Positions 48,282-57,584 of a DNA stretch of 64,000 nucleotides are shown here, one piece after another. Location: contig CALKKV010000018.1 in the NCBI GenBank assembly GCA_937992195.1, positions 37,576 to 101,575 of the forward strand, read 5' to 3'. The notes below the pieces were generated by a model. It ran no database searches. It was not told where the DNA came from and worked only from the letters and a program-made list of their open reading frames with translations. Made by a program: the position numbers and the translations under genes. Numbering within the stretch: position 1 is the stretch's first letter; the number at the start of each line of letters is the position of its first letter. Source of the DNA: an uncultured Gammaproteobacteria bacterium. Its GTDB lineage: Bacteria; Pseudomonadota; Gammaproteobacteria; Arenicellales; Poriferihabitantaceae.

Positions 48282-48770
48282 ATGACACAAATGAAGGCGA
48301 AAAACACGCAAGTTGAGATAGTTCGTGCAGCGGTGGCTCAGATGACGATAGTGAGGACTTTGTTTTTAGAGTACCAGCATAACTTGGGTGTCGACCTGTG
48401 TTTTCAGGGGTTTGCTGAAGAGCTGAAAACGCTTCCGGGCAGATACGCTGAGCCTGGAGGGTTTGTTTTATTGGCGATGGATGGGGAACGTCCCTGCGGT
48501 TGCGTCGGGGTGCGACCAATTGATGTTGAAAAAGCGGAGCTTAAGCGATTATTTGTGCGACCTGGACTGCAGGGCTCCGGGGTTGGAGGAAAATTATTTG
48601 AATCAGCGATGGCAGCAACACAGAAACTCGGCTATCGCTCAATTCTTCTGGATACACTGCCGCAAATGAAAATTGCGCAGACAATGTACATCAAAAAAGG
48701 GTTTGTTGAGACTGATTCTTATATTCATAACCCGGTGGAAGGCGTTAAGTACTTTGAGTATGTATTTTAA
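48282..48770 (+). CDS. GNAT family N-acetyltransferase
   Basis: A 162-residue acetyltransferase. The acetyl-CoA loop is RLFVRPGLQGSGVGGKLF, preceded by the beta-bulge strand CGCVGVRPI and followed by YRSILLDTLPQMKIAQTMYIKKGF. The substrate is unknown; the middle block (ELKTLPGRYAEPGG) is common in environmental bacteria. It has its own start region and is divergent from the hydrolase. Confidence 0.85.
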   Translation: MTQMKAKNTQVEIVRAAVAQMTIVRTLFLEYQHNLGVDLCFQGFAEELKTLPGRYAEPGGFVLLAMDGERPCGCVGVRPIDVEKAELKRLFVRPGLQGSGVGGKLFESAMAATQKLGYRSILLDTLPQMKIAQTMYIKKGFVETDSYIHNPVEGVKYFEYVF

Positions 48771-48929
48771 CGGCTGAGTAAAACTGTCTCCTTCAGGCGT
48801 CAGTTTTCGCTTAATGCAAGGGCGAGTATATACATCGTCACAACTGCCACTAAAATACCATGATTTATCCTAACTACTGCCACTGAGTCGAGTTGTAATA
48901 AATCTGCGTAGTCAATTTAAGAGGTCGAA

Positions 48930-49247
48930 ATGAGCCAAAAAGTGTTTATCCCTGTAACGGACGAACTCCTTTACGAACGCCCGGATTTAATCACATCTCC
49001 TTTACTGCCGTTTCATGTAGATCATCCGTGCTTTCGCTGGCTTTCTGTAGAAACCGAAGCAATAGACCCAGCAACCGTAGATGTTGATATTAGTGTTGAG
49101 TTACAGGTTGCTTCTACCGCTCTAAACTGGGCGCCGATTGAACGCGAGGATCAAGAAACAACACCGGTATTGCCACAGCATGCGCTTGGCCATATTTTAA
49201 GAAGGCAGAAAAGACCTGAGTCGCTTCCTTGTAAAGACGCGGCTTGA
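48930..49247 (+). CDS. Hypothetical protein
   Basis: A 105-residue frame with an AAGAGG Shine-Dalgarno six bases before the ATG, which supports translation. It has no signal peptide or membrane segment. Conserved-looking features are VFIPVTDELLYERPDLI at the start and LPQHALGHILRR near the end. I recognise no family. It is convergent with uvrD. Confidence 0.6.
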   Translation: MSQKVFIPVTDELLYERPDLITSPLLPFHVDHPCFRWLSVETEAIDPATVDVDISVELQVASTALNWAPIEREDQETTPVLPQHALGHILRRQKRPESLPCKDAA

Positions 49248-49503
49248 AAAGCAAGATGTAATTTCTCATACACTTTGCATGAGTTGTAGTGATGCTTGCG
49301 GTATTGCTAATGGACTATCAAGTGCTACACAACTATTTCTTTCGAAAAAACGAGCAAATTTCTAAGTAGCAAAGAAAAAGAAGTATGCAGAGTTTCGTGA
49401 TTTTGGAGGATGAAAGTTGCCCATAGACTCTGGTCAACAAAGAATGGCCTTGATGAGTAATGTGATTTTTTCTTCAGCCATTTTATGGCGGACACAGAAC
49501 TTA

Positions 49504-51681
49504 CTAGAGTATGTCGAGTTTGGCATAGGCGGGTAGGATCCACTTTAGGCCAGCATCACTAAAGTTGATTTGTACGCGGGTATTATCTCCCTGACCTTCA
49601 ATCATAACCACCATCCCTTCGCCAAACTTTGTGTGGTTTACCTGTGTTCCAGGTTGCAAGCCGTTTGAAGCGCTGCTGTTGTTTGTCATTGATTGCGCAC
49701 CTGGTCTAACAGGTCGATGCAAAGGCCTGCTAATTGAGCTAGAGCGAATCTCTTCAATATAGTCCATCGGAATTTCGCTCAAGAAACGCGAGGCTTGGGT
49801 ATAGTTATCTTTGCCATAAAGTCTTCTGATTTCTGCATAGCATAAATAGAGCTGCTCCATCGCACGGGTCATTCCTACGTAACATAGACGCCTTTCTTCT
49901 TCGAGTCTTCCAGCTTCTTCCAGCGAACGTTGGTGCGGGAATAAACCTTCTTCCAAACCGCACAAGAATACCAAAGGAAATTCCAAGCCTTTGGCTGAAT
50001 GCAAACTCATCAGCTGAACGCAATCCTCCCATTCAGCCGCCTGTCCTTCTCCTGCTTCTAATGCTGCATTGGCGAGAAATAAAGATAACGGATCTAAATC
50101 TCCATCTTCGGTTTCCCCTGGGACAAAGTTGTTGGCCGCGGTAACCAATTCTTCAAGGTTTTCAACGCGACCTTGTGCTTTCTCACTTTTGTCTTTCTTG
50201 TAATGATCAAGTAAACCACTCATCTGTAGTACCTTGTCAGCGATGGATTCAAGACTTTGGTCGTCAGTAGCACCCGCGATTTCTTCAATCAGTTCGATAA
50301 ACCGGCCTAACGCACTTGCCGCTCGCGCGGAGAGTTGTTCTTCTGCGATGACCTCGGTTGCAGCCTGCCACATCGATATCTGTTTGGCGCGCGAGTGATC
50401 TCTCACCTGCTCAAGGGTTTTTGCGCCAATTCCCCGCGGTGGAAGATTCACTATCCGTTCAAATGACGGATCAGATTCTCGATTGCTGATTAATCGCATA
50501 TACGCCAGCGCGTCTTTGATTTCAGCACGTTCGAAAAAGCGCAAGCCGCCATAGACCCGATACGGCATTCCAGCATTCAGGAGTTGTTCCTCGAACGCCC
50601 TGGACTGGGCGTTAGAGCGATAGAGAATTGCGACGCTATCTCTACGATGACCTTCCTGCACCCAGGATTCGATTGTGCTGACGACATATTGTGCCTCGTC
50701 GATTTCATTGCTGGCACCGTAGAGGCGAATTAAATTTCCATCTGCGGCCTCGGTCCACAATTCTTTGCCCATGCGACCATCATTCTTTTCGATGACGGCA
50801 TTGGCCGCAGCGAGAATATGGCCACTCGAGCGATAGTTTTGCTCTAATCGAATAATCTGCGCACCTTCAAAGTCTGTCTCAAAGGTCAGCAAGTTTTCTA
50901 CTTTAGCGCCGCGCCAGCCGTAAATCGATTGATCATCATCACCGACCGCAAAAAGAAATTTATTATCCGCGGTTAATATACGCAGCCACTGGTACTGAAT
51001 CGTATTGGTATCCTGAAACTCGTCGACCAGGACGTGCTTAAAGCGTTTTTGCCATAGCTCTCTAACCGGCTGGTTATTGCGAAATAGTTCAAGGGTACGC
51101 AGGAGAATTTCCGCAAAATCAACCAAACCCAACCGCTGACAGGTCTCTTCATAGCTGGCATAGACACGATATAAAGTTTGCTGTTGATAGTCTTCTCCGG
51201 TTGGTAACTGACTGGCGCGTCTGGCTTCTTCTTTGTGCTGGTTGATCATCCATTGCATTTGCCTTGGAGGCCAGTAGGCTTCGTCTAAATCCAGCTCATT
51301 GAGAATGCGACGAACAAGTCGATATTGATCATCGCTATCTATAATCTCAAAAGTCTGGGGGAGGCCGGCATCTTCAAAATGCATCCTTAGCAATCGGTGG
51401 CATAGACCGTGGAATGTGCCTATCCACATGCCGCTCGTGGGCAATTGCAGCAGTTCTTCTATTCTCCCTCGCATTTCCCGGGCTGCCTTGTTGGTAAAGG
51501 TCACCGCTAATACTTCCTGCGGGGAGCAGCCTCCGGCGACTACCAACCAGCCTATTCTATGGGTCAAAACACGGGTTTTACCACTCCCCGCACCGGCGAG
51601 AACAAGGGCTGGGGCGGCCTGGGCAGTGACAGCCATTCTCTGGGCGTCATTGAGAGGGTCAATAATATGCGATACATCCAT
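49504..51681 (-). CDS. uvrD: DNA helicase II
   Basis: A 725-residue superfamily 1A helicase for excision and mismatch repair. Motif I is AGAGSGKTRVLTHRI, motif Ia TFTNKAAREM, motif II LVDEFQDTN, motif III VGDDDQSIYGWRGA, motif IV QNYRSS, motif V SLHSAKGLEFPLVF and motif VI RLCYVGMTRAM. The C-terminus with VNHTKFGEGMVV is the Tudor-like domain of UvrD. Length is normal. Confidence 0.95.
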   Translation of the reverse strand: MDVSHIIDPLNDAQRMAVTAQAAPALVLAGAGSGKTRVLTHRIGWLVVAGGCSPQEVLAVTFTNKAAREMRGRIEELLQLPTSGMWIGTFHGLCHRLLRMHFEDAGLPQTFEIIDSDDQYRLVRRILNELDLDEAYWPPRQMQWMINQHKEEARRASQLPTGEDYQQQTLYRVYASYEETCQRLGLVDFAEILLRTLELFRNNQPVRELWQKRFKHVLVDEFQDTNTIQYQWLRILTADNKFLFAVGDDDQSIYGWRGAKVENLLTFETDFEGAQIIRLEQNYRSSGHILAAANAVIEKNDGRMGKELWTEAADGNLIRLYGASNEIDEAQYVVSTIESWVQEGHRRDSVAILYRSNAQSRAFEEQLLNAGMPYRVYGGLRFFERAEIKDALAYMRLISNRESDPSFERIVNLPPRGIGAKTLEQVRDHSRAKQISMWQAATEVIAEEQLSARAASALGRFIELIEEIAGATDDQSLESIADKVLQMSGLLDHYKKDKSEKAQGRVENLEELVTAANNFVPGETEDGDLDPLSLFLANAALEAGEGQAAEWEDCVQLMSLHSAKGLEFPLVFLCGLEEGLFPHQRSLEEAGRLEEERRLCYVGMTRAMEQLYLCYAEIRRLYGKDNYTQASRFLSEIPMDYIEEIRSSSISRPLHRPVRPGAQSMTNNSSASNGLQPGTQVNHTKFGEGMVVMIEGQGDNTRVQINFSDAGLKWILPAYAKLDIL

Positions 51682-51865
51682 CGGCGTATTTTACTCAATT
51701 GCACAGCGGTAGGGGTTTCCAAACGCTGGTATAGTGAATGCTTACAAACTGGTTCTGTCCGTCTAATTGAGTGACCAGTATGTTTAGATATCTGCTTAAA
51801 TACAAAGCAGCAGAATAATTAACCGATTGCCCAGATGGAGCCGATCGAACTAGTGGATTAAGACT

Positions 51866-53257
51866 ATGAATAAACCAATCGACAACGATCAACTTGAAAG
51901 CGCCAAAATCGTCCAGGACGACAAAGCCCACGTCTGGCATCACTTGAGTCAACACAAGCCTTTGGAAGAATCTGATCCATTGGTGGTTGTTGAGGGCAAG
52001 GGGATGCGTTTCACTGATATTAACGGTCGTGAATATCTTGATGCGGTTTCTGGGGGCGTTTGGACTGTTAATGTTGGATACGGCCAAGAGAAAATCGCTA
52101 ATGCGGTGCGCGACCAACTATTAAAGATGTGTTACTTCGCTAACTCGGCGGGCAATATTCCAGGTGCGCAGTTCGCTGAAAAATTGATTGATAAAATGCC
52201 GGGTCTGAGTCGTGTGTATTATTCGAACTCTGGTTCAGAAGCGAATGAGAAAGGCTATAAGCTGGTCCGGCAGTTGGCCATGATGCAGAATGACGGCAAG
52301 AAACATAAAATCCTGTATCGCGATCGCGATTATCACGGAACAACGATCACCGCACTAAGCAGTAGCGGACAGCATCAGCGAAAAGATCAATACGGTCCAT
52401 TTACCCCTGGATTTGTTGAAGTGCCACATTGCATGGCATACAGGGCGCCTAACGGAGATGATCCTGATTATGGCGTGCAGGCGGCAAAGGAAATCGAAAA
52501 GATTATTTTGCGAGAAGATCCTGACACCGTTGGTTCTCTTGTGCTCGAACCAATCACAGCCGGAGGGGGGGTGATCACGCCACCGGAAGGCTATTTTGAG
52601 ACGGTTCAGGAGATTTGTAAAAAGTACGGTGTACTCCTGCATATCGATGAGGTTGTTTGCGGCATGGGTCGGACCGGCAAATGGTTTGGCTATCAGCACT
52701 ACGGTGTCGAGCCAGATATTGTGACCATGGCCAAAGGTGTTGCCAGTGGCTATGCTGCAATTTCTGTTACTGCCACCACAGAAGACCTGTTCCGCGAATT
52801 CCTCGCAGAGCCTGCGGAGAAGATGCACTATTTCCGAGATATCAGTACTTTTGGCGGTTGTGCTGGCGGACCTGCTGCAGCGTTAGCGAATATGCAAATA
52901 ATCGAAGAGCAGAATTTGCTGGATAATGTTGTAAAGATGGGCGACTACTTGATGGATCAGCTTCGCGAATTACAGCAAAAACATCCGGTTATTGGTGATG
53001 TCCGCGGTAAGGGTTTGTTTGTCGGCGCCGAGCTAGTAAAAGATCGCAAAACAAAGGAGCCTGTTGATGAGTCCGTTGCCGCAGGAATTGCTGCGCACTG
53101 TATGAAAAATGGCGTGATGATTGGTCGAACCAATCGAAGTTTTGCTGATTTCAATAATACACTTTGCCTGAGCCCTGCACTGATTTGTACCAAGGGCGAT
53201 TTGGATGAAATTGTTGGCGCGATCGACAATGCGATTACTGAGCTTGTGCCCAGCTAA
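51866..53257 (+). CDS. Taurine:pyruvate aminotransferase-like class III aminotransferase
   Basis: A 463-residue PLP aminotransferase. Lys290 in TMAKGVASGYAAIS is the PLP lysine and Asp261 in LHIDEVVCGMGRTG its partner; VYYSNSGSEANEKGYKL and YHGTTITALSSSG are conserved. The N-terminus DDKAHVWHHLSQHK and the middle part match taurine:pyruvate aminotransferases (Tpa). Related enzymes use other omega-amino compounds, and no sulfoacetaldehyde genes are nearby, so the substrate is an inference. A terminator lies downstream. Confidence 0.82.
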   Translation: MNKPIDNDQLESAKIVQDDKAHVWHHLSQHKPLEESDPLVVVEGKGMRFTDINGREYLDAVSGGVWTVNVGYGQEKIANAVRDQLLKMCYFANSAGNIPGAQFAEKLIDKMPGLSRVYYSNSGSEANEKGYKLVRQLAMMQNDGKKHKILYRDRDYHGTTITALSSSGQHQRKDQYGPFTPGFVEVPHCMAYRAPNGDDPDYGVQAAKEIEKIILREDPDTVGSLVLEPITAGGGVITPPEGYFETVQEICKKYGVLLHIDEVVCGMGRTGKWFGYQHYGVEPDIVTMAKGVASGYAAISVTATTEDLFREFLAEPAEKMHYFRDISTFGGCAGGPAAALANMQIIEEQNLLDNVVKMGDYLMDQLRELQQKHPVIGDVRGKGLFVGAELVKDRKTKEPVDESVAAGIAAHCMKNGVMIGRTNRSFADFNNTLCLSPALICTKGDLDEIVGAIDNAITELVPS

Positions 53258-53291
53258 TCCGCCCACCCAATTGTTTCTTTGAGATGTTATA

Positions 53292-53319
53292 AAAAACGGT
53301 CGCTGATGCGGCCGTTTTT
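53292..53319. terminator. Bidirectional terminator between the aminotransferase and zinc-ribbon genes
   Basis: AAAAACGGTCGC (53292 on) pairs with GCGGCCGTTTTT (ending 53319), with one wobble pair and a TGAT loop. T tracts on both strands let it serve both convergent genes. Confidence 0.85.
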
Positions 53320-53342
53320 ATCTTCAGGCTAGAGTGACCGAT

Positions 53343-54185
53343 CTACAGATAGTCTTTCCACTTAGAACCTAATTTCCATTGCTGTGCAGCACCGTCCATT
53401 TTTTTAAGGACATTCGCTATTCGATCGTTGTCTCTTTTGATGGCCGCTTTTTTTTTGCGACTGGCCAGTAGTCCTCCTGTTCGAATCCAGCGCAGAGTCA
53501 CGTCAAGTTCCTGCTGGTCGAACCAATAGCCATGCTGATGGCATTGGTCAATGATTATACCGCTGCCGGGGCCATAGTTTCGCCGCTGCATAAATTTTTC
53601 GCAGGTGGGGCATCTTCGATAGAGATTTTGGTCGTCCATACTTTGTCTTGGTATGTTCTCTAAAAGCTTGGAGTGGTCTTTATCTATCCCGGTGCTGGCG
53701 AGGTCGATCATTCGTTTTTCTATTTCCAGAAATACCTCTCGATCGAGCCAGATTCCGCCACAAAGATTACATTCGAGCGCGCTCATATCGGTGTCTTTTA
53801 TTTTGCGGCTGGAAAGACCGTGCTTTTCACAACACTTTGGACAGGCTTTGTTGGTTGATTCTCCGAGTGTGCCCGAGATCATTATGGGTGTCGCGCAATG
53901 ATGGCAGTACTTCGCAACATCGCTTATGCGTGCGAAACATGCTGGGCAACTAGTATTGAGCTGTTGCTCTATCAGGGTGAAATCGGCGCCGCAGTGACCG
54001 CAAGCCGTATCCTGTTTTTCTCTGGCACCGCCGCAGCTGGAACAGCGGACGACAGCGGCGTCATAGTCTCTTTTCTCGGGAACGGTTAATAACTTTCCGC
54101 ATAGACAATGGAACCGCTCGCCCGGGTCGTGTCCTTCGGTATCATACTGCCGGGCGCAGCTATTGCATCGAGTAATGACATGCAT
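53343..54185 (-). CDS. Zinc-ribbon protein with two TFIIB-like zinc fingers
   Basis: A 280-residue cytoplasmic protein with many CxxC pairs: CNSC/CLCG at the start, then CSSC, CGHC, CPAC and CHHC. Two zf-TFIIB-type units follow: CPKCCEKHGL with LECNLCGGIWLDREVFLEI, and CPTCEKFMQRRNYGPGSGIIIDQC with GYWFDQQELD. The C-terminus is basic and helical (SRKKKAAIKRD). Such proteins are common in proteobacteria without a known role. It is divergent from the rhodanese gene. Confidence 0.8.
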   Translation of the reverse strand: MHVITRCNSCARQYDTEGHDPGERFHCLCGKLLTVPEKRDYDAAVVRCSSCGGAREKQDTACGHCGADFTLIEQQLNTSCPACFARISDVAKYCHHCATPIMISGTLGESTNKACPKCCEKHGLSSRKIKDTDMSALECNLCGGIWLDREVFLEIEKRMIDLASTGIDKDHSKLLENIPRQSMDDQNLYRRCPTCEKFMQRRNYGPGSGIIIDQCHQHGYWFDQQELDVTLRWIRTGGLLASRKKKAAIKRDNDRIANVLKKMDGAAQQWKLGSKWKDYL

Positions 54186-54317
54186 TGTATTCTCCCTGTA
54201 TTGCCTAACTAAAATATGGGGATATTTTCTGAAATTTAAATTACAACTTTGTGATTCAATGTACGACTCTGCTACATACTATCGCCACATTTTATAACCT
54301 ATTGCTCACTAGTTATT

Positions 54318-54722
54318 ATGAAAAAACCCAAAATCGATTTTGAGACTATGATCTCTCAGGCGGAAGCAACGGTAGAAGGAATTGCTGTGGAAAAAGTCGT
54401 GAAACTTATAGATCGAGAAAATGTGTTGCTTGTGGATATTCGAGATATTCGGGAATTAGATCGTGACGGCAGGATTCCTAACGCAAAACATATTCCTCAG
54501 GGGATGTTGGAGTTTTGGATGCATCCTGAAAGTCCTTACTATAAGTCCTATTTTGACCAGATTGACGAAGTCATTTTATTTTGTAACAAAGGTTGGCGCT
54601 CCGCCCGGGCGGCAAAAGGTCTCAATGATTTAGGATTCGGGGTAAAACATATGGCTGGTGGTTTTGGTGGTTGGCAAGAAGCCGAGCTGGAGATTGACGC
54701 CCCCTCTAAAGCACTGAAGTGA
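54318..54722 (+). CDS. Rhodanese-like sulfurtransferase
   Basis: A 134-residue single-domain rhodanese. The catalytic cysteine is Cys89 in FCNKGWRSA, with VLLVDIRDIRELDRDGRIPNAKHIPQ as the family start and MAGGFGGWQEA at the end. An N-terminal helix of about 30 residues precedes it. There is no signal peptide, so it is cytoplasmic. It may handle persulfide sulfur; it precedes the DUF533 gene by 69 bases. Confidence 0.9.
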   Translation: MKKPKIDFETMISQAEATVEGIAVEKVVKLIDRENVLLVDIRDIRELDRDGRIPNAKHIPQGMLEFWMHPESPYYKSYFDQIDEVILFCNKGWRSARAAKGLNDLGFGVKHMAGGFGGWQEAELEIDAPSKALK

Positions 54723-54791
54723 CCATAGACCTTGAAATAATAGACTTAACCCTTATATTAAACACAACCCAATGAATCACAGAATAAAATA

Positions 54792-55481
54792 ATGGATGCA
54801 AAATCGCTTATAGATCAACTGATGGCTTCCGGAAGAGAGCTCGCTGACAAAGGGCAGGGAATTGCCGAGGACAAGTTAAATATTCCCGCTGAAGGTGCTG
54901 AAAGAGATGCCATGCTTTCGGGTCTTGGCAAAGGAGCGTTAGCTGCGGGTGCGCTGGGTATCTTATTAGGAACCAAAGGTGGTCGGTCGCTAACCGGTAG
55001 TGCGATAAAAATTGGAGGATTGGCGGCAATCGGCGGGCTTGCATATAAAACCTATCGTGACTGGCAATCAGGGAATGTTTCGTCTTCTGATTCCGGGAGC
55101 TTTGAGGAAGTAGCGTTGGACGACGTAAGCGATAGTCATGGGCGCCTTATTCTGAGTGCCATGATTGGAGCGGCGAAATCGGATGGCCATATTGATGACA
55201 GTGAACGACAGGGATTGCAAAACTATATTGACCGGATTGGCGATTCATCTGACCTCAGCGCTTTTGTAGAGGCTGAGCTTGGCAAGCCGCTCGATCCCGG
55301 TGACATTGCCAAGCAGGTCTCAACTCAGGAAGTTGCAGCGGAAGTATATTTAGCCAGTTTGCTCATTATCGATCAGGATAATTTTATGGCAAAGTCGTAT
55401 CTCGATGGCCTTGCCAAAGCGCTGGCATTGCCACCTGAATTAATTGCTAGTCTGAATCAGAAAGTAGATCCTGCTGTATAG
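54792..55481 (+). CDS. DUF533 family protein (YebE-like)
   Basis: A 229-residue protein with a glycine- and alanine-rich hydrophobic stretch (LGKGALAAGALGILLG and IGGLAAIGGLAYKTY) and a C-terminal TerB-like helical domain (LILSAMIGAAKSDGHIDDSER, YLASLLIIDQDN, YLDGLAKALALP). This is the architecture of the DUF533/YebE inner-membrane family, whose role is unknown; E. coli YebE is an envelope-stress target. It is convergent with the molybdopterin enzyme. Confidence 0.85.
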   Translation: MDAKSLIDQLMASGRELADKGQGIAEDKLNIPAEGAERDAMLSGLGKGALAAGALGILLGTKGGRSLTGSAIKIGGLAAIGGLAYKTYRDWQSGNVSSSDSGSFEEVALDDVSDSHGRLILSAMIGAAKSDGHIDDSERQGLQNYIDRIGDSSDLSAFVEAELGKPLDPGDIAKQVSTQEVAAEVYLASLLIIDQDNFMAKSYLDGLAKALALPPELIASLNQKVDPAV

Positions 55482-55499
55482 CCAGGATCCGGTAAGTGG

Positions 55500-57557
55500 T
55501 TAGACTTCCGCGGGAGCAACCCATACTGCGGTGTCGTGAAATACAGCGCCGCCGTTGGGCGCTGCAGGGGTGTCATCTATGAGTGAATTGATGCCAATGT
55601 TTTCAGGGAAAGCGCTGGCTGACCAAATACCCTCAACCACCACAGTATCTGCCTGGATGTTTGTATGCAGTTTTGCGCTTAGGGTTAAACTTCCTCTTCG
55701 ATTGCCGATACGGACAGCTTGGCGATCTTTAATTCCAAAACGTTCGGCGGTATCTGGATGAATTTGAAGCCACGGCCTTTTCTCTCTTTTCAGCGAGCTC
55801 GGTGATGTGTTGAAAGAGCTATTGAGAAAACCCCTCGAAGGTGCGGCGACCAGCCGCAATGGATGATCGTCATCTACATTGTTTAAAACATCCCAGTAAT
55901 CCGGTAGCGCGGGCATATTCTTACCGGCGGGACCGATGTCAGACCATTTAGGAGAAAATCGAAACTTCTTATCCGGCCAAGCAAATCCATTGAGGTAATG
56001 CGCTTCCTCAAAAGGCGCTGCACAATCAAGAAAATGTTGTTCAGTGAATGCTTCAGGCTGCGGGTAGTTAGACAAAGCGAGCGATTCAGAAATTAACTCT
56101 TTTTCACTTAGTTCAAACCCCTCTTGATTAGCATCCAGACGGTTTGCCAATGCGCTTAATAATGCGTGATTCGAGCGGCTCTCACCGCAGGGTTCGATTA
56201 CTTTGTCGCCAAGACCAGCAAAAGTATGACCAAAGCTGCGGTAGATATCGTTGTGTTCGACAAACGTTGTCGCCGGAAGAACAAGGTCTGCGTGTTGCGC
56301 GGTTTCAGTCATGAACTGTTCGTGCACACAGACGAATAAATCTTCACGTATCAAGCCTTCTCGTACTCGATGTAAATTTGGCGCGACCAGCATCGGGTTG
56401 GTTGACTGGATGAGGATTGCCGATACTTTTGGACCGCCCAGCAGTGCCTCTTTATCTCCACAAAGCACCGCGCCAATTCGCGACATATCGAGTTGACGTC
56501 CCGGGTTGTCGGTTAAGTTTATTCCATGAAATAAGGTGTCATCGAATTTAAAGTTGTCTCCGGTTGAGAGAAGCGCACCGCCGCCGCGGTATTGCCATGC
56601 GCCGGTCAAAGCCGGAAGGCAGGAGACAGCATGAACATTCACGGCACCATTGTGGCAGCGAGAAAAACCGATGCCCAGACGAATATAACTCGCTTTGGTC
56701 TGGCCATAGAGCCGAGCCAACTGCTCGATCTTCTCTTTGGGAACACCGGTTATATTTTCAGCCCAATCGGTTCCGCGTTCCTGAAGATGCTGCTCCAGCG
56801 CTTCATAACCACTAGTGAATTTTTGTAGATATTCGTGATCAACCTGAGCGTTTCTAAACAACTCGTGCATCAACGCACAGGCTAACGCGCCATCGGTTCC
56901 AGGTCTTGGAGAGAGATGTAGATCAGCAACTTTTGCTGTGGGTGTTTCATAAGGATCAATGACTACCAGCTTGGCGCCGCGTTTACGCGCCTTGGCGATA
57001 TGATGCATAACGTTAATCTGCGTTGCCGCAGCATTGCATCCCCAAATAATAATCAGATCGCTCTCAGCCAATTCTCGAGGGTCAGAACCGATCATTTTTC
57101 CGGTACCGGCAAGCCAGCCGTCATAGGCGATTTGCACACAGAAAGTTTTCTTCATATGAGAAAAACCGAATCCATTCGACAGTTTAATCATGCCATCACG
57201 CTGCACCAAACCCATAGTGCCGCCATAGTAATAGGGCCAAATTGATTCAGCGCCGAATTCGTCGCTTCGACTTTTAATTTCGTTCGCGAGCAAATCAAGA
57301 GCGCTGTCCCAGCTGATTGGTTCGAACGTCGCAGCTTCGGACTTTTTACTGGTGCGGAGGAGGGGGGTGGTTAATCGGTCTGGATGGTGTGTTCGCTCTG
57401 CATACTTAGCTACTTTGGCGCAGATAACGCCATCGGTATAAGACTGATGCGGAGATCCTCTAACCTTTCCAATACGACCAGATGAGAGCTTCTCTACCTC
57501 CAAAGCACAAGCTGAGGGGCAGTCGTGAGGGCATACACTGTTGTGCCAGGTGCTCAT
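55500..57557 (-). CDS. Molybdopterin-dependent oxidoreductase
   Basis: A 685-residue bis-MGD enzyme of the DMSO reductase superfamily. The N-terminal 4Fe-4S motif has four cysteines: CPHDCPSAC near residue 9, then VICAK near residue 46. The cofactor-binding blocks are LIIIWGCNAAATQ, IDPYETPTA and GTDGALACAL, followed by QSTNPMLVAPN, and the C-terminal MGD-binding domain has LVAAPSRGFLNSSF and AVRIGNRRG. The ligand position falls in the FCVQIAYDGW region without an obvious selenocysteine. No signal peptide or partner subunits are seen. It resembles the single-subunit FdhA-like/biotin sulfoxide reductase-like enzymes; the substrate is unknown. Confidence 0.85.
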   Translation of the reverse strand: MSTWHNSVCPHDCPSACALEVEKLSSGRIGKVRGSPHQSYTDGVICAKVAKYAERTHHPDRLTTPLLRTSKKSEAATFEPISWDSALDLLANEIKSRSDEFGAESIWPYYYGGTMGLVQRDGMIKLSNGFGFSHMKKTFCVQIAYDGWLAGTGKMIGSDPRELAESDLIIIWGCNAAATQINVMHHIAKARKRGAKLVVIDPYETPTAKVADLHLSPRPGTDGALACALMHELFRNAQVDHEYLQKFTSGYEALEQHLQERGTDWAENITGVPKEKIEQLARLYGQTKASYIRLGIGFSRCHNGAVNVHAVSCLPALTGAWQYRGGGALLSTGDNFKFDDTLFHGINLTDNPGRQLDMSRIGAVLCGDKEALLGGPKVSAILIQSTNPMLVAPNLHRVREGLIREDLFVCVHEQFMTETAQHADLVLPATTFVEHNDIYRSFGHTFAGLGDKVIEPCGESRSNHALLSALANRLDANQEGFELSEKELISESLALSNYPQPEAFTEQHFLDCAAPFEEAHYLNGFAWPDKKFRFSPKWSDIGPAGKNMPALPDYWDVLNNVDDDHPLRLVAAPSRGFLNSSFNTSPSSLKREKRPWLQIHPDTAERFGIKDRQAVRIGNRRGSLTLSAKLHTNIQADTVVVEGIWSASAFPENIGINSLIDDTPAAPNGGAVFHDTAVWVAPAEV

Positions 57558-57584
57558 CGCTATATTAAAAGGCTTATTCTAATC

